DNA of 64,000 bases from Clarireedia homoeocarpa. Lineage: Eukaryota > Ascomycota > Leotiomycetes > Helotiales > Rutstroemiaceae. The notes beneath the pieces were generated by a model. The model searched no databases, was not told the DNA's origin, and was given only the letters and a program-made list of their open reading frames with translations. The translations under genes were made by a program, and so were the position numbers. The stretch spans positions 682,001 through 746,000 of the forward strand of contig LNKV01000010.1 of the NCBI GenBank assembly GCA_001465935.1. The letters are read 5' to 3'. This document shows positions 44,505 through 56,900 of this stretch, piece by piece. The stretch's first letter is position 1. Each line of letters starts with the position of its first letter.

Positions 44505-46325
44505 TCACCCGCTAGCTTTTAATTCGGCCTCAACCTCTTCCATAACAATTGTTCTAACACCCTCCCAACCGGCATCCTTAGGAACAACCCGGACCCGCTT
44601 CTCCTTGTTTTCTAACCCTACAAATTCTTTTGGAAGCACAGCATCAAAAGTGAAATCTTTCTCATCTTTCAATGCTAAATCGACTGCATTTGCAAATTTC
44701 GCTGGGTGCGCAGTAGCCAACGAAACGTGATATGTCTCTGGCGATCGGGAGATAGACCGCAATGAGGCTGCTACGCCAATTGCTGAATGTGGGTCTAAAA
44801 CATAACCACCCTTGGAGGTTGTAGCTGCTGAGCTGTAGAAGTCCTTGATAGTGATGATAGTCTCCTTGTCACTGACCCTCTCGCTCTCAAAATCTCTACT
44901 TGCGGTCTTGAGGATCTCTGCATGAACATTGAATCCACCTTGTGACTTCAACCGCTTCAACCACGATTCAACTTCCTGCCCAGCTTGCTTTTTGTTCCAT
45001 TCATCGTCCATGCCGGCGGAGGCTGCAAACTCGTACGCCAAGAACCACAGTAATCGCTCAAAATTACTCGAGACGAGAATGTCCATCGCGGGGCTCAAAG
45101 TCTCCTTAACGCCATCTTCATGCGCTTTAGCGCCATCCTCGGCGATTCCACCTTCGGCTTCGCGACCATGCACAGCCTTCTTCTCGTAGTGCCCGGTCTT
45201 CCAGAACCGATACAGAATGTCATTCTCGTTTGTCGCAACCACAAGCTTTTCGGCTGGTAAACCCATGCGCTTTGCAAAGTACCCTGCCAAAATGTCGCCG
45301 AAGTTTCCGGTAGGGACAACGAACCTAATCTTGTATTCGGGGTTGTAAGAGGGTGATTTGAGGAGGGAGAAGTATGCGTGAAAGTAGTATGTCGTTTGTG
45401 CCAAAATTCTCGCCCAGTTGATAGAGTTAACAGCACCGAGGTTCATTGTCTCGTTGATTTGAGGGTCTGCGAAAAGGGCTTTGACGGTATCCTAAGAAGT
45501 GTTAGATAAGACCAAGGCTGGTAGTTGCTAATTTATGACTCACCTGACAATCATCAAAAGTTCCTTCAACGGCGAGATTGTGCACATTGGCATCAAGCAC
45601 CGTAGTCATCTGGGCTTCCTGTATGGGGCTAACTCTGCCCTTTGGGTGCAGAATAAAGACAGACACGTCTTTCTTGCCCCGCAGACCGTAGATGGCCGCG
45701 GATCCAGTGTCACCACTCGTGGCTCCTACCACAGTCAAATGATGCCTATCCCTTCCAGTCTTACCCTTATTCCGCCTGACAAGGAAGTATTCAAAGAGAT
45801 TTCCGAGAAGTTGTAGCGCAACGTCTTTGAATGCGAAAGTTGGGCCATGGAACAACTCTAGGAGATATAGATTGTCCTTTTCGTTGAGGGGAACCAGAGG
45901 TGTAGTTTCTGGTGTGCGAAATGTAGAATAACTTCGATCGATGATGTCCTTCAAATCTGCCGGTGGTATCTCTGATGACGATATGTAAAGGGAGAGGATT
46001 TCGTACGCGATGTCTGAGAATGATAGGTCTTTCCACCTTGTTTGCCAGTCTTGTGGTAGGGAGGGGATTTCTTCTGGGATGAAAAGACCCCCATCGGCAG
46101 CGAGACCCTTCAAGACAACTTCTTCAAAGGACAACTATGTTAGATTAGCTATAAATTGACCAAACTTCAATTGGATGTGTCGCATACGCCATATGATCCT
46201 CCTCGAGTGGAAAGATACCGTTGGGATGGAGTATGCGTCGTGTCGGCTGGGGTATCTGGGGAAGTAGCTGTAGGTGCCTTGCCGGCGGGCACAGCCAAAC
46301 CGACAGGTGTAATATGATCAGACAT
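44505..46325 (-). CDS. THR4: Threonine synthase
   Basis: Three exons (46325-46188, 46134-45544, 45491-44505) encode 571 residues. SQRYLSTRGGSYG joins LSFEEVVLKGLAADGGLF exactly at the first intron. LELFHGPTFAFKDVALQLLG carries the PLP-binding lysine, VVGATSGDTGSAA is the phosphate-binding loop, and VNSINWARILAQTTYY plus VVPTGNFGDILAGYFAKRMG follow, as in fungal/yeast Thr4. It converts O-phosphohomoserine to threonine in the cytosol. The ATG at 46325 gives about 30 residues before the usual SQRYLSTRG start; a longer frame reaches 46463 but with an unlikely leader. About 300 non-coding bases separate its stop from the ankyrin gene. Confidence 0.93.
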
Positions 46326-46720
46326 CAAAGCTGTCACTTGTGCCGGATGTGGAGGATGGATAAATGTAAGGACAGGATGTGGTGCTGAAAGATTGAAGAA
46401 CAGCACTCGCACTCGAGTAATGTTTATGACTCGGGGGAATAAAATCTCACTCCGGCATCGCAATGCCCCGCCATTTTAGAGTCCGCTCTAGAACTGGGCG
46501 AGCTGGGTTATAACTCCACCAACAGATTTGGCGCCATAGAAAGCTCTTCCTGGTAGAGGTAGGAGTAGAGGAGTGACACCTTCAATTGGATTATAACATG
46601 TCGTCGCTCGTCATGTGTGACTTGAAATATATTATCGTGCGCAGTTCAGAAGTAGATTATGTTATGGACCAGACAATACGACACGGATACCAACAATCTT
46701 TTCATCCGTACTGGGTTTAG

Positions 46721-47652
46721 TTCTATGGCGCCAGCGCGTCAGCTGAAGCAGCAAGCCATTCTATTCTATCGGATTATATATTCTGCTTTGATGAACCAGC
46801 ACATCGTCGTCGCAGTGCAACTTTATCGACTGAGCAAACATTTCATGGGAAACCACACGTTGTGTTCTCGCTCATTGTCATTTGGTCCAAGATGCTCAAC
46901 TCGTTCTTTGCAGACTATCACGCCTGGCTGGACTTCAAGGAAAACGCTCTCCCCGCAAATATATTTGGTTATCTACTTCTGCAATACTTCATCCGGTATT
47001 TCAAGTGTGAGCCGTTTGATACGGCTTGCTACGATGATCCGAAAGAGATTGCAAGATGTGGTCCATTAGGGGCAAGGAAGTTCCTCAAAGAACCTCTACC
47101 AGAGCGGACGGGTCCAAGGCCTGAGATGGGGAAATGGGTTGTACCTCACAGACAAGTCTCACAATTCGGAGAAAAGGACATGCACAAGGTATTTGGCCTT
47201 CTGCTTTTCTGCATGTTTGACTGCTCACATATTCTTGGCAGCGCCTTGACCAAACTATCATTCATCTGGCCAATGTTCATTCCAACCACATCGTCATCTC
47301 GGTATCTGCTCTCGAAGGACATGGCGATGCCGTTTTAATCGCAGACAAGATAGCGACACCCCATCGAGTCGCTGCGAAGACGAAACGAGAAATTGCACAC
47401 GTCCATACAGCAGGAAAGAATGTCGACTATTCAATGCATGCGGTGCTCAGTCCACAAGATTGCAAGGAAGTGATCAATAAAGGATGGGGAGAGCGAATGA
47501 CATTAGCAGGGACACTGAAGATGCCCAGCGAATACTTAATGATTTATACACCAAGAAACGAAGAAGAATTGAAAGTTGTGAAGATGATTCTTGAGGCTGC
47601 GATTGGGTTTATGACGCGCACCGACAAAGTAGAGAGTTCGCAAACAGATTAG
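46721..47652 (+). CDS. Luciferase-domain (DUF5519-like) protein, 5' end unresolved
   Basis: The frame is open from 46721 to the donor at 47188 and continues in the exon 47242-47652; the join MHK-RLDQTIIHLA keeps the frame. HVVFSLIVIWSKMLNSFFAD is a probable membrane segment. DYHAWLDF, LPANIFGYLLL, GKWVVPHRQVSQ, ALEGHGDAVL, REIAHVHTAG, HAVLSPQDCKEVINKGWGER and LMIYTPRNEEEL match the order of the fungal luciferase-domain family. The function is not established. No in-frame ATG lies between 46721 and 46891; an in-frame TAG at 46718-46720 could be a splice acceptor, so a first exon is likely missing. ATG 46891 is the fallback start but would remove the membrane segment. Confidence 0.75.
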
Positions 47653-48413
47653 AACGGCGACACACTTCATCCCGTGAAATCAGCAGCGGGCTGTGATAAT
47701 CTAACGGTAGCGAATTATACCGACGACCACTCATTTCAAGGTCCGAAACCCTTGGCCAAACAGCCTTTAAACACCCATTTAAAGGACCCAGAACTTGGGC
47801 CTTGAATTGGACAGCCATAGTCATCGGGACTATAACGTCAATTGGCCTGCAAGTCTTGCGGAGGTCAACAGGCCAACCGGGTCTGTGACGAAAGCAGGGT
47901 GAATGTAGGAATTGGGCATCTTGCTGTCCGGCCAATGGAGAAAGACTTCAGTCGCACAAATCGATGCAAAATTTCCTCAAAAGGATTTTTTTTATTGTTT
48001 TTATCTTTCTATGCTAATTTCCAAGCGTTAAATTGATTAAAACAGTGCAGGCAGGTGCTGATACCCTCGAGCTGGTCCTGTATTCCATTCCGACCCATCC
48101 ATGTTCCACCTAGGCTCGCGCCATCCATATAGTTTGTTACCCAGTCCTTCATATCCATGTTCCCAAAGGTTTATCACCCAGCCATGTTGACCGTTTATCC
48201 CACCTCTCCCAAAATATACCAATTTCAAAGCAAAGACATATCTAAATGATATCGTGACGCTTTCCCTCCACCCATTATTACGCCGAGATCCAAACACACT
48301 GCAAGTCCAACTTTTGCACCCTCGCACACTCCCTCCATTACTGCGAAATTACCACCCAAAAAAAAAACTCAAAGATACAAACGAGAAACAACAGCCGGTG
48401 CAGTACCATCCAT
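47653..48413. other. Intergenic region between convergent genes
   Basis: This region holds the 3' flanks of the luciferase-domain gene and the coiled-coil gene. Poly-T and poly-A tracts (47986-47995, 48357-48367) are the only notable features. Confidence 0.5.
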
Positions 48414-49487
48414 TCACAAAGGGTAAAGATGGTATTTCCCATCAACAGGATACAAATCATCCTCGGCATCTCCTATCACTCTCCCACTAACACTTGACGC
48501 TGGCGACCGAACCTCCACTTCTCCCCTTATATACGGGACTCCACTCGTACTTTCACTTGTCCCGCCATAAACACTCCTCATACTCTTCGAAGGATAGCCT
48601 TGAGGCGCCGGATACCCGCCCGACGATCCAGACCCATAACTAACACTTGTTCTCCTCGCTCTGCTCGCCGCCGGCGCTGGGGCAAACGGATTCGGATCTC
48701 TCGCCGGAGGACTTCTTCTTTCATCGTCGCGGTAGCTGCCGCGCATTATTGGTTCGTCATCGAATTCGAATTGACGTTCGCGGTATGAAGGGGAAGAGGG
48801 GATGAAACTAGTTCTTCTTTCTCTCGTTCCTTGCTGTGTGCGAAGCCGCTCTTCTTCTATTCTTCGAGCTTCACTGTCACGTTCTCTCTCCCGTCGTGTC
48901 ATGGGCGGTGTATTTCTCTCCACCGTTACGGGAACACGTTCTCGTTCTTTCTTTTCAGTTGAAGATGGGATGGGTATATTTCCTCCTCGTACCCGTATCC
49001 CATCCCTGTCATCTCTAACCCTCTCCTTGACTTTTCCCTCCAACTCCTCGATCTTGCGCAACATGCGTTCCTGCTCCCGTCGCATCTGTTGCTTTTCCCG
49101 ATTCGACTCTTGCAAGTCGTTGGAGAGTTGCCGGTTTTCACGCTCTAGCGATTGCACGCGGTCTTTGAGGAGGTACAGCTCGTTTACATTTCTATGCTGT
49201 TGTTGCTGTGCTGTGGACACGGGAATCGGGATCGGTGATGAGGTCGAAGATGTCGATGCGTTGGATGAGCCGACCCCGCTGTCGGGTGCTTGGGGCCGTG
49301 TGCTGCTGGTTGTGTGGATAGAGATGCTCGGTCGTCGAGTGCTGGATGGTTTGGTGGCTGACGAGGATACAGGAGGCCGGGAGGAAGATGAGGATGGTGT
49401 CGGGCGATCACCGACCACCGAGGACCCTTTGGTTGAGGGTGTGTAATGCACCTTTTTAGGTGGTTTCGATGATGACGATGATGACAT
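48414..49487 (-). CDS. Ser-rich protein with central coiled coil, function unknown
   Basis: A single-exon frame from ATG 49487 gives 357 residues. The upstream frame stays open, but reads microsatellite-like leader sequence (His/Thr-rich), so the ATG before SSSSSSKPPKKVHY was chosen. Residues 1-90 are Ser/Thr/Pro-rich. A coiled coil of roughly residues 95-160 follows (LYLLKDRVQSLERENRQL, MLRKIEELEGKVKERV). The rest is charged and disordered with RRERERDSEARRIEEE and SYRERQFEFDDEP. No catalytic domain is seen. It could be a cytoskeletal or cell-polarity adaptor, but nothing in the sequence shows that. Confidence 0.65.
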   Translation of the reverse strand: MSSSSSSKPPKKVHYTPSTKGSSVVGDRPTPSSSSSRPPVSSSATKPSSTRRPSISIHTTSSTRPQAPDSGVGSSNASTSSTSSPIPIPVSTAQQQQHRNVNELYLLKDRVQSLERENRQLSNDLQESNREKQQMRREQERMLRKIEELEGKVKERVRDDRDGIRVRGGNIPIPSSTEKKERERVPVTVERNTPPMTRRERERDSEARRIEEERLRTQQGTRERRTSFIPSSPSYRERQFEFDDEPIMRGSYRDDERRSPPARDPNPFAPAPAASRARRTSVSYGSGSSGGYPAPQGYPSKSMRSVYGGTSESTSGVPYIRGEVEVRSPASSVSGRVIGDAEDDLYPVDGKYHLYPL

Positions 49488-50313
49488 TTTGGTGGTGTAT
49501 GTGTATGGATTTTCGTCTGCGTACATGCGTGTGTGGATGTGTGCAATAGTCAGATTTCTGCTGTTGGTACAGGTGTGTGTAACGCTGTGCTGAGCACAAA
49601 GTCGAATCGGAAGCTTTTGTTGAATCTTATGTGTATGTGTATGCGATGTGATGTGATCGGCCGACCGACTGGAGCGGAATAAAGTAATTGGATGTCGAGA
49701 TTCGATGAAGAACAATAATAGTTTGGTAACAAATGAGAGTGAGATAAAGTGGTTTGTGAAGAAGTATAGTATAATCCGACTTGAAGTACTTGAGCGATCG
49801 ATCAATCAATCAATCAATCAGTCAGTCAGTCAATCAATGTAAGGCTGAGAGTGAGAGAAAAGAAACAAGTAATAGGATTGGAGAGCTGGAAAAGAGAGTT
49901 TTATATATATATGTATGCCATATGCTATGCTATACCACAGCCCATATCTACGCCATAATCGAAACCCGAAACTACGATTGATTTTGCCTTGCTATGCTAT
50001 TACCTAGTAGCTCAACACAAGAAGGATCAATAAACTTATGACTCTTTCAATTCCGGTGTCTGGCTTTTATTCGGTTTGGTGTGCGGTTTCTGTCTGTGGT
50101 TCCCTTCCTGGTCCCTTCCCCCCTCCCCTTCCCCTTCTACCCCCCCTGTCTATATTACAAGTAGACCCTTCTTCTGCCTAAGCTAAGAGTTGCTGTGTGT
50201 GGTGCTCGCTACATCTGTACGCAAAAAGAAAGACAACGCGAAACGAAACGAAGCATGGGAAACGCAAGTAGGGAAAAAAAAGAAAAGAAAAGAAAAAGAA
50301 TCAAGAAAAGGCG
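49488..50313. other. Intergenic region with tetranucleotide repeat
   Basis: This is the leader and promoter of the coiled-coil gene, followed by AT-rich DNA. A (TCAA)n/(CAGT)n tract lies at about 49799-49837, and A-rich/GAAAA tracts at 50272-50310. No gene was recognised. Confidence 0.5.
49799..49837. repeat. TCAA/CAGT tetranucleotide microsatellite
   Basis: Successive ATCA, ATCA, ATCA, GTCA, GTCA, GTCA and ATCA units form a short perfect-to-near-perfect tract upstream of the coiled-coil gene. Confidence 0.85.
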
Positions 50314-50499
50314 TTACTGCCTTGTGCTCACCCAATCATCTGCGTAAGAAGTAAATTTTCCCGCATTTTCTACTTTTTGTTCCCCTCTCTTCTTTCCCGC
50401 GGCTCGCACATTTTCACCGGCGAGCATGCTCTGGGCTACGGAGTGAGGGTATAGTCCGAGGGTAGTGGTGTGGTGGTGGGTGTATTGGTATTTTGCCAT
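50314..50499 (-). CDS. Small hypothetical protein, 61 residues
   Basis: The frame begins at ATG 50499 directly after an in-frame TAG and ends KFTSYADDWVSTRQ. The composition (MAKYQYTHHHTTTLGLYPHS, then AGENVRAAGKKRGEQK) looks like a compact basic fungal protein rather than chance reading of a repeat. There is no signal peptide or membrane segment. I do not recognise the family with certainty, and no function is offered. It stands alone in a long intergenic region. Confidence 0.45.
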   Translation of the reverse strand: MAKYQYTHHHTTTLGLYPHSVAQSMLAGENVRAAGKKRGEQKVENAGKFTSYADDWVSTRQ

Positions 50500-53403
50500 C
50501 TATTTCCCAATGATCTCACCGAGTTTGGTAGCGGAGGATATCTAGACTAGGGAAGGGAGGATATCTCGACTAGGGGTAATATCTCGACTAGGGAAGGGAG
50601 GATATCATCGAAGGTGGAAAAGAAAAGGAAAAAAAAAAGAGGCAATCCCTGCAGCGCATCCCGTCTTGCCTCAATCCCAACTCTTTCTGTTTCCTCTTCC
50701 TCCCTTGCACGCGCCAAACTTCCCGACCCCAACTTCTCCATGCGAGCACACAATAGTCGCCGGGCCAATGAGATGGTGTGCTGGACTGGAAAACCGTGTG
50801 CGAGTAGCTGAAGTGTGAGCGGGAGACTAGGCAATTGTGGATTCTTTGATGTTAGTAGCAGGAGAGGGGCAGTGCCTGCTGCTAGTTTCCTTGTTGTTTT
50901 TTGGTTTTTGGCCAAGTTGGGAGTAAAGGCTTGTGAGTGTAGAAGAGCAAGGGAAGTGAGTGTGGAAGAGCAAGGGGAAGTGAGTGTGGAAGAGCAAGAG
51001 CAAGGGGAAGTGAGTGTGGAAGAGCAAGGGGAAGTGAGTGTGGAAGAGCAAGGGGAAGTGAGTGTGGCAGACCAAACGCAAAAAAAAAAAACAGATCGCC
51101 AAGACAGAAAACAGCCCTGTGGCCTTAAGCTAAATTGTACTTGCTGTAGTAAAGGAGAACAGGAGAAAGACTGCGCCTCCGTAACGTGATTCTCACCCCT
51201 TCCTCTTCCACAGAAAACAAGGAAAAAAGAGGCTGAGAATGCATAATCGTCATTTTACTGGATGGATTTCTGGACGAAGGAGGTGCTTACTAAGAGTTTG
51301 AGGTTAAGCTCACCCAGGTACGGAATCCTAAATGAGAGACATGAGAGACAGGACAGGACAGCACAGGATAGGACAGCACAGGTCGGGATAGCACAGATCA
51401 GGACAGGTACAGTACAGTACCGTTACGCACGAGCAGCAGCAGTCTGCGAACGGACTTTGTGGCTAGGTCGTGTCTGTGTGTCTGTAGCTCACGGGGTTTA
51501 GCAAGGCACAGGATCTTGGAATCTCCGATTCTCTATAGTGATGACCACAATCACAGCAGCAGTATCCGGTAAGGGATATGGATGCGATGCACAATGGACC
51601 GTGCAGTACAGTACAATAATCCCTCCCACAGTACAGTAGTTTCTAGCGGTGGAGAACAAACGCATGAACGGCCGGTCATGGTTATGGCTACCGGTTAATG
51701 GCTGTGGTTACATGGCTTCTCCGTCCGGAACCGTATCTTAACACGTCTTTGGGTTAACGGTGAGAGAACGAAGCGTCTCCCATGTTCCCATCCTGGCCGC
51801 GACCATTGTACGTAAGGACAAAGGACAGGGGAGCAATGAGGCTCAAAATATTGGGTGATTACGGATACTTGCTGACATGCGAACCAGACGGTTACGAATA
51901 TCCGAGTTAGGCAAATGGGTCTTGGGAATTTTTTTTCCTGTCGCATAATTGCAGGTTTTTTTGCGAATTTGTAAGAAGCGGTGGGCGTGGGCGTGGTATG
52001 GAGATGGAGGGGGGGCGGCAAAGCACACGGACGCGCGGGGTACTGTGTGTGTAGTTGCATGAGAATGAAGAAGTGACGGTCGTTTTTGCCTCTGGTCTAG
52101 GTACAATATGACTCGATTCCATATTAACAGATAGATAACTAGACAGATACAACGAACTAGGCGGATAGGAGTTCCGAGAATTCATGACTCCTCGCCTCTT
52201 TATGTTCCACCTGCCTAGAATTAGCCCACTTCACGTGTCCAGTCACGAGTCAATGGCATGCATAATCATTGGTTAGAAGATGTGCCGAGTATGTTTACCT
52301 GCTGCTTGTGGATGGTTGGTTACTCTTCATACTGTAGAAAGTACGTCAAGCGTGCATCGTGAGGGGGTGTGATGGATTGGCTTTTTGTGTGTCATATCCT
52401 TTGGTTGGCTTCACTATCGCTGCCGTTGCGTGGAATATGAACAATGCACAATGCACAGTGTTGTCGAATAGGAAAGCGTTGATTTCGCATCGAATCGGAC
52501 GATCGAGTGGATATTGCGAGTACGATTGGTAGGACCCCCTTTACGATCCGGGAAGCCTAGAGTTGGGTTTGTGTTCCTGCCTAGAGGTTATTCGACTAGT
52601 CGATTAGCATTTGCAGGACAAAGATCTAGAAGCATAAAATATGACTTGGTGGGCTACCCGAATCGCTTCATAGAATGTTGATACTAAAATTGCAAATCTA
52701 TTTGTCGCAACCTTTTTTTTTTTTCGTCCTCCATCAACTATGTTTCGCCGCCTTCACAAAATCTGCCCAAAACCCAATTCTTAAATATGTAGTGACATCA
52801 CGTGGATCCGCATTTTACCCCTCCATCCCACCATTGGATTGAAAGCAACAGCACGAGAAGTTGTTTTAGCTATGATAACGAGGGAGACAATACATCGTTA
52901 ATTAATCGTAATACAGGATACAGAATGAAATAGAAAGAGACGAAAACTAAAGTACAAACACAACATCAAATAGGAAAAGAAAATAATTAAAAACGATAGT
53001 ATGCAAACGCGAGGTGTCGTCTCCTCCTTTCGTGGTCAATAACTATAAGTTTAGTTAGTTGAAACAGTCAGAATCAAGTTCAAGAATTGAAATACCTTTA
53101 TCCAGTCAATAATGCATGAATAAATAGATCGTGCCAAAGTCCGAGCTTGGTAATATCAAAAAGCAAGGCAAGGCTGTAGATATGCAATGCCGTTGTGTCT
53201 GCATAGGTCTCCCCTAGAATCCGAAGTGGGATTCAAAAGCAGCCATGAATTTTGTATCGTAACACACCACAACTCCATCCTATCCAATCCCATCCCATCT
53301 CATCTCATCTCATCTCATCTCATCGTATCGTTCATCGTCGAACCTTTGGTTTCTCCCAGCCTTGTACATCCATCCATCTGTCGGACCCGATCCATCCATC
53401 CAT
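50500..53403. other. Long intergenic region with several tandem repeats
   Basis: No gene is supported. Repeats include GACTAGGGAAGGGAGGATAT units at 50536-50605, 24-bp units at 50941-51070, CAGGACAGCACAGGATAG-like units at 51349-51410, GTACAGTACAG motifs (51410-51420, 51602-51637) and CTCAT repeats at 53297-53326. Open frames crossing the 24-bp units translate as EVSVEEQGE repeats and are not taken as genes. Confidence 0.5.
50941..51070. repeat. 24-bp tandem repeat, about five units
   Basis: Units of GAAGTGAGTGTGGAAGAGCA plus AGGG follow one another, one of them with an extra AGAGCA hexamer. The unit length is a multiple of three, so frames stay open by chance. Confidence 0.85.
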
Positions 53404-53982
53404 CTAGACATTCACATCAACCCGATATCCCAAGTCCTCCAAGAAACCCTTCAAATAGGCAATCGACTTATCCCTCGTCTTAACCTTGAGATTCAGATCC
53501 GCCAACTTAACATCCATATTCCTGATTCGCTCATCTCGCTCCTGAATCGCCACTCTCAAACCATCAATCTTAAGCTCCAACCTCTCCTTCATTCCACTGT
53601 CCTCATACATTCCTGGCGTCGGCGTCCACCGCTTCAACAACCGCGATTTCTCCTCTGCAGCCTCGAATCTGTCCTCTAGGACAGTATAATTGCGTTTGTC
53701 AATCGTAGCCGCCAGTTCGAGTTGGCGGATGCGATCTTCGAGTCGGCCGATCTCGTTTGATTGACTGCGCGTGCGTGACTCATGGATGCCAAGTTGTGTT
53801 TTCAGGGTTTTATTTTCTGCAACCAGGAGCGCGTTTTCGTTCTCGAGTTCAGCAGTAAAGGAGCGTTCAGAGATGCGGGGTTGCGATGGTGAGCGACGAC
53901 GGGCACTACTGCTCCGGAAGGAAATTCCTTCATGGCCGCGCCGATCGCGTTCGAAGTAGCTGTTATTGTTGTAGGAAGGCAT
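53404..53982 (-). CDS. Coiled-coil protein, 192 residues, function unknown
   Basis: A single exon starts at ATG 53982 (MPSYNNNSYFERDRRG). Residues 1-45 are basic and Ser/Arg-rich (FRSSSARRRSPSQPRISERS). Residues 45-115 form a heptad-rich coiled coil (LENENALLVAENKTLKTQL, IGRLEDRIRQLELAA). A Pro-containing break (RWTPTPGMYED) is followed by a second coiled coil (IDGLRVAIQERDERI, KLADLNLKVKTRDKSI) up to the C-terminus. The layout (basic disordered head plus coiled coils) resembles the protein at 48414-49487, but no sequence homology is claimed. No family was recognised. Confidence 0.6.
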   Translation of the reverse strand: MPSYNNNSYFERDRRGHEGISFRSSSARRRSPSQPRISERSFTAELENENALLVAENKTLKTQLGIHESRTRSQSNEIGRLEDRIRQLELAATIDKRNYTVLEDRFEAAEEKSRLLKRWTPTPGMYEDSGMKERLELKIDGLRVAIQERDERIRNMDVKLADLNLKVKTRDKSIAYLKGFLEDLGYRVDVNV

Positions 53983-56900
53983 TGTGAAAGAGTGACGGAC
54001 AGAATATCCTTGGAGCGGTTGTTGTATGGTGGATGTGGTTGAGTTTGAAGTTTTAATAACGCAAGGCTACCTGCCAATCGCCAATGTTTGTGATTCGCTT
54101 TAGCTTAGAGATGCAGAAATGCAACTATGTTCTGCAGTAGGTCTTGAATGAAATACAGGATTGGACAATCTCAGATATGGGACTACAAATGAAAAGACAG
54201 AAAAGCGAGCGAATATATGTATGGCTGCCTGCCTTATCCAGAATTCACGTGTACTCCGAACATCGTTGAAGTGAATAAATGAGAGGGAGCCTCGTGAGAC
54301 ATCATGTGGCCAGAAGAACCAACATCACTACACCCCAACGAGGCTATGAAACTATTCATTCAAACGGAGACAACGTTTCTGCCATCTGTTTTCCGCCGCG
54401 TTCCGTATAGCAAATCTCAAAATGATGAAAAGCCTCCTTATCTCAGATATCATCTCTTCAGCAAACAGCCCCACGAGCGGGAAATCTCATACGCCACATG
54501 TTCACGGCGAGGAAAATCGTGAACAATATGACCAAGGGTTTCACTTGCCTGATCTTGCCTATTCAAGCCCCACTCTTTCGAATTATGCATATATCCGCTG
54601 TGCCTTAGGAGATAACCGGAAGGAAGACCCTTCAGCTGTCCATGGGTTGGTTGGTTCTCAGGCTTGGAGAAGGTGAGGAACCCTTCCCTTTGACTGCGGG
54701 AGCTAATGCCTCATGCCATCCAATCAAATGTGCTGCACGAGAGGGATTGAAACCCAAGGAGTTTCTGTTTGTTCGCAATGTCATCTGTCATAATCGAATG
54801 ACCAAATCTCCAACTCCCATCATTTGGGGGCCGCACAGCACTGCCACGATATAACCCAATATTCTGCTATCACCTCATGTCTCAATTCTCCTGCTGTCCG
54901 TGTCTTGAGAGTCTCATTACACACGGCTGACGTCAGACTCGGAGTTTGCAAGTTGTGTAATGTCGCTCCCGTATCGAGGAGAAAAGAGAAGTGCTTGTAG
55001 CGTAGCAGGAAGTTTTATCGAAGAGGACACATCGGGTCGGTGTGGCTTGTGGCTTGAGGCTTGAGGCTTGAGGCCGTGAGAATGCGGCGAAGCCAGTTCA
55101 CTGTCCGGTGGCTTTACTCGGATTTCGGGAGTAGTGCAAGCAAGCAGTTGTGATGAATGAAGAAATTTTGGTAAGGCAGACTGGTGCAGCAGGCTTCGGA
55201 ATAGGCTAGAGATTGCTCTAGCAAATGGCCCAATTCTAGACTTGCTCTTTGGTTGAATATCCTCTTACACATGTCTGTAAGCATAAAACAAGAAACAGCA
55301 GATGTCAGGTCATTGCTACGGCAGTTTTTTTTTCTCCCCCAATATGATAGCTACATATCAAAGAGAAAACAATGCTGGTTGTTGACGCGAAAACAAACCA
55401 GGGAAACGCCGGCGAGACTAGGGCAAGAAGCTAACCCGCTCCTCGTGTAAACTAAAATCACCCAAACCCCACGAGCTAGAAATTCGAATACAGGCGAAGT
55501 CACGCATTTAGCATATTTGTCCTCCTTGTTGAATGAATTCAATAAGCTTAAAATATTTAGTTAAAGATATGCAACAATTACCCTGATTCTCATCAGCTGA
55601 TAATGAGCCAATCAATCCCAACTAGATGCGAGATAGCTCGTGATATCAGGTGACATTCATCTGATATAGCCGACGATCCAACTATTCGCAGTAATTGACT
55701 GACTGATTGATTGTCCATAGAAATCGACAAGTTCCAAATTTCCTACGGACACGATGCAGACATGCAACAAAATTCGAAGATTCGATATCAAGAGACGATT
55801 AACCAATCATAATTGATATCAACCAACAACCTACATGCACAGTCTTACCAATCATATCTCAAGTTGATTTGAATTCAGCGGGCGCCTGATAGACGTATTG
55901 AAAGCGTCCTGCAAGCTGGAGTTCAGAAAGCATCTGGCGCGTTGAAGTTCGAAATTAGTCGTAACTCTCGGAGCATCTCCTGCTTGTGCTCTTTATGACA
56001 ATGACGACAGTATTTACAAGCGAATCACAAGTATTTATCAAGCAAAAGATATCCCAAATGGCCGAGCAATGCTGGACCTATCTATCAAGAGCAGGTTCGA
56101 GTCACATGTGTGTTGAGCGTCCCTACTTTCCAGTGATCATCTCGTCCACCAACACCGTGAGCGTCTGTCGGTTGAGCGATCATCTGCGCAGCGGTTCAGA
56201 CGTGCTCAAAATTCAGATATGCAACAAATGAATTCGTCTAGTCATGTGATATCACATGTTGTTGCATGCTATGCAACGTTAGACAGTCTGGACATTTTCA
56301 ACCTTGGATGCTTGGAGATGCCACACGAGACTGCGTTGCATATCTAATATGCTGAAGGAAATCCCGCAAACGACTGGATATTTAACACATCGGAAGAGAT
56401 GGAGATATTCTATTGAAAGGATCGTGGTGGCTTCTCCAGATGCTGTGCCCAGCATAAATATCTCACTCATTCCACATCCGAACTCTCTGCTTCCCAACTA
56501 GTATTCCTCCAACACCACACACACATAAAGCCACAAGCCTTGGGCACAACAACGTCTCATTATCTAACTGCAAAAGATGATCTCCGATGCAAAGTCGATT
56601 ACTGTTCGCAGTTCATACGGCTGCGCCCGCCTTTCATGTGTGCGCATCTTACTTGCATGAGTTATGAACCAGACTGAGCTAGCGGCAGTTGCAACATTAG
56701 CCGCTGCAGATAAAGCCAGTGGAGGGGGAATGCGGAAAGTCGGTGAGATGTAGTTGGTGTAACGGTGGAAGTGGCTTGGATGAGGGGTGAATGAATGATG
56801 CTGCTATAGCTCTGAGGTGTGCACGTGTTCCAATGGAGAACTTAGATTGATGACTGCGGTCTGGTGTGGATACTTTTCTCCTTGGGTTAGTCGAGTGACG

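Noticed and set aside
50815..51189. 124-codon forward frame with EVSVEEQGE repeats
   Set aside because: The frame is kept open only because the 24-bp repeat unit is a multiple of three.
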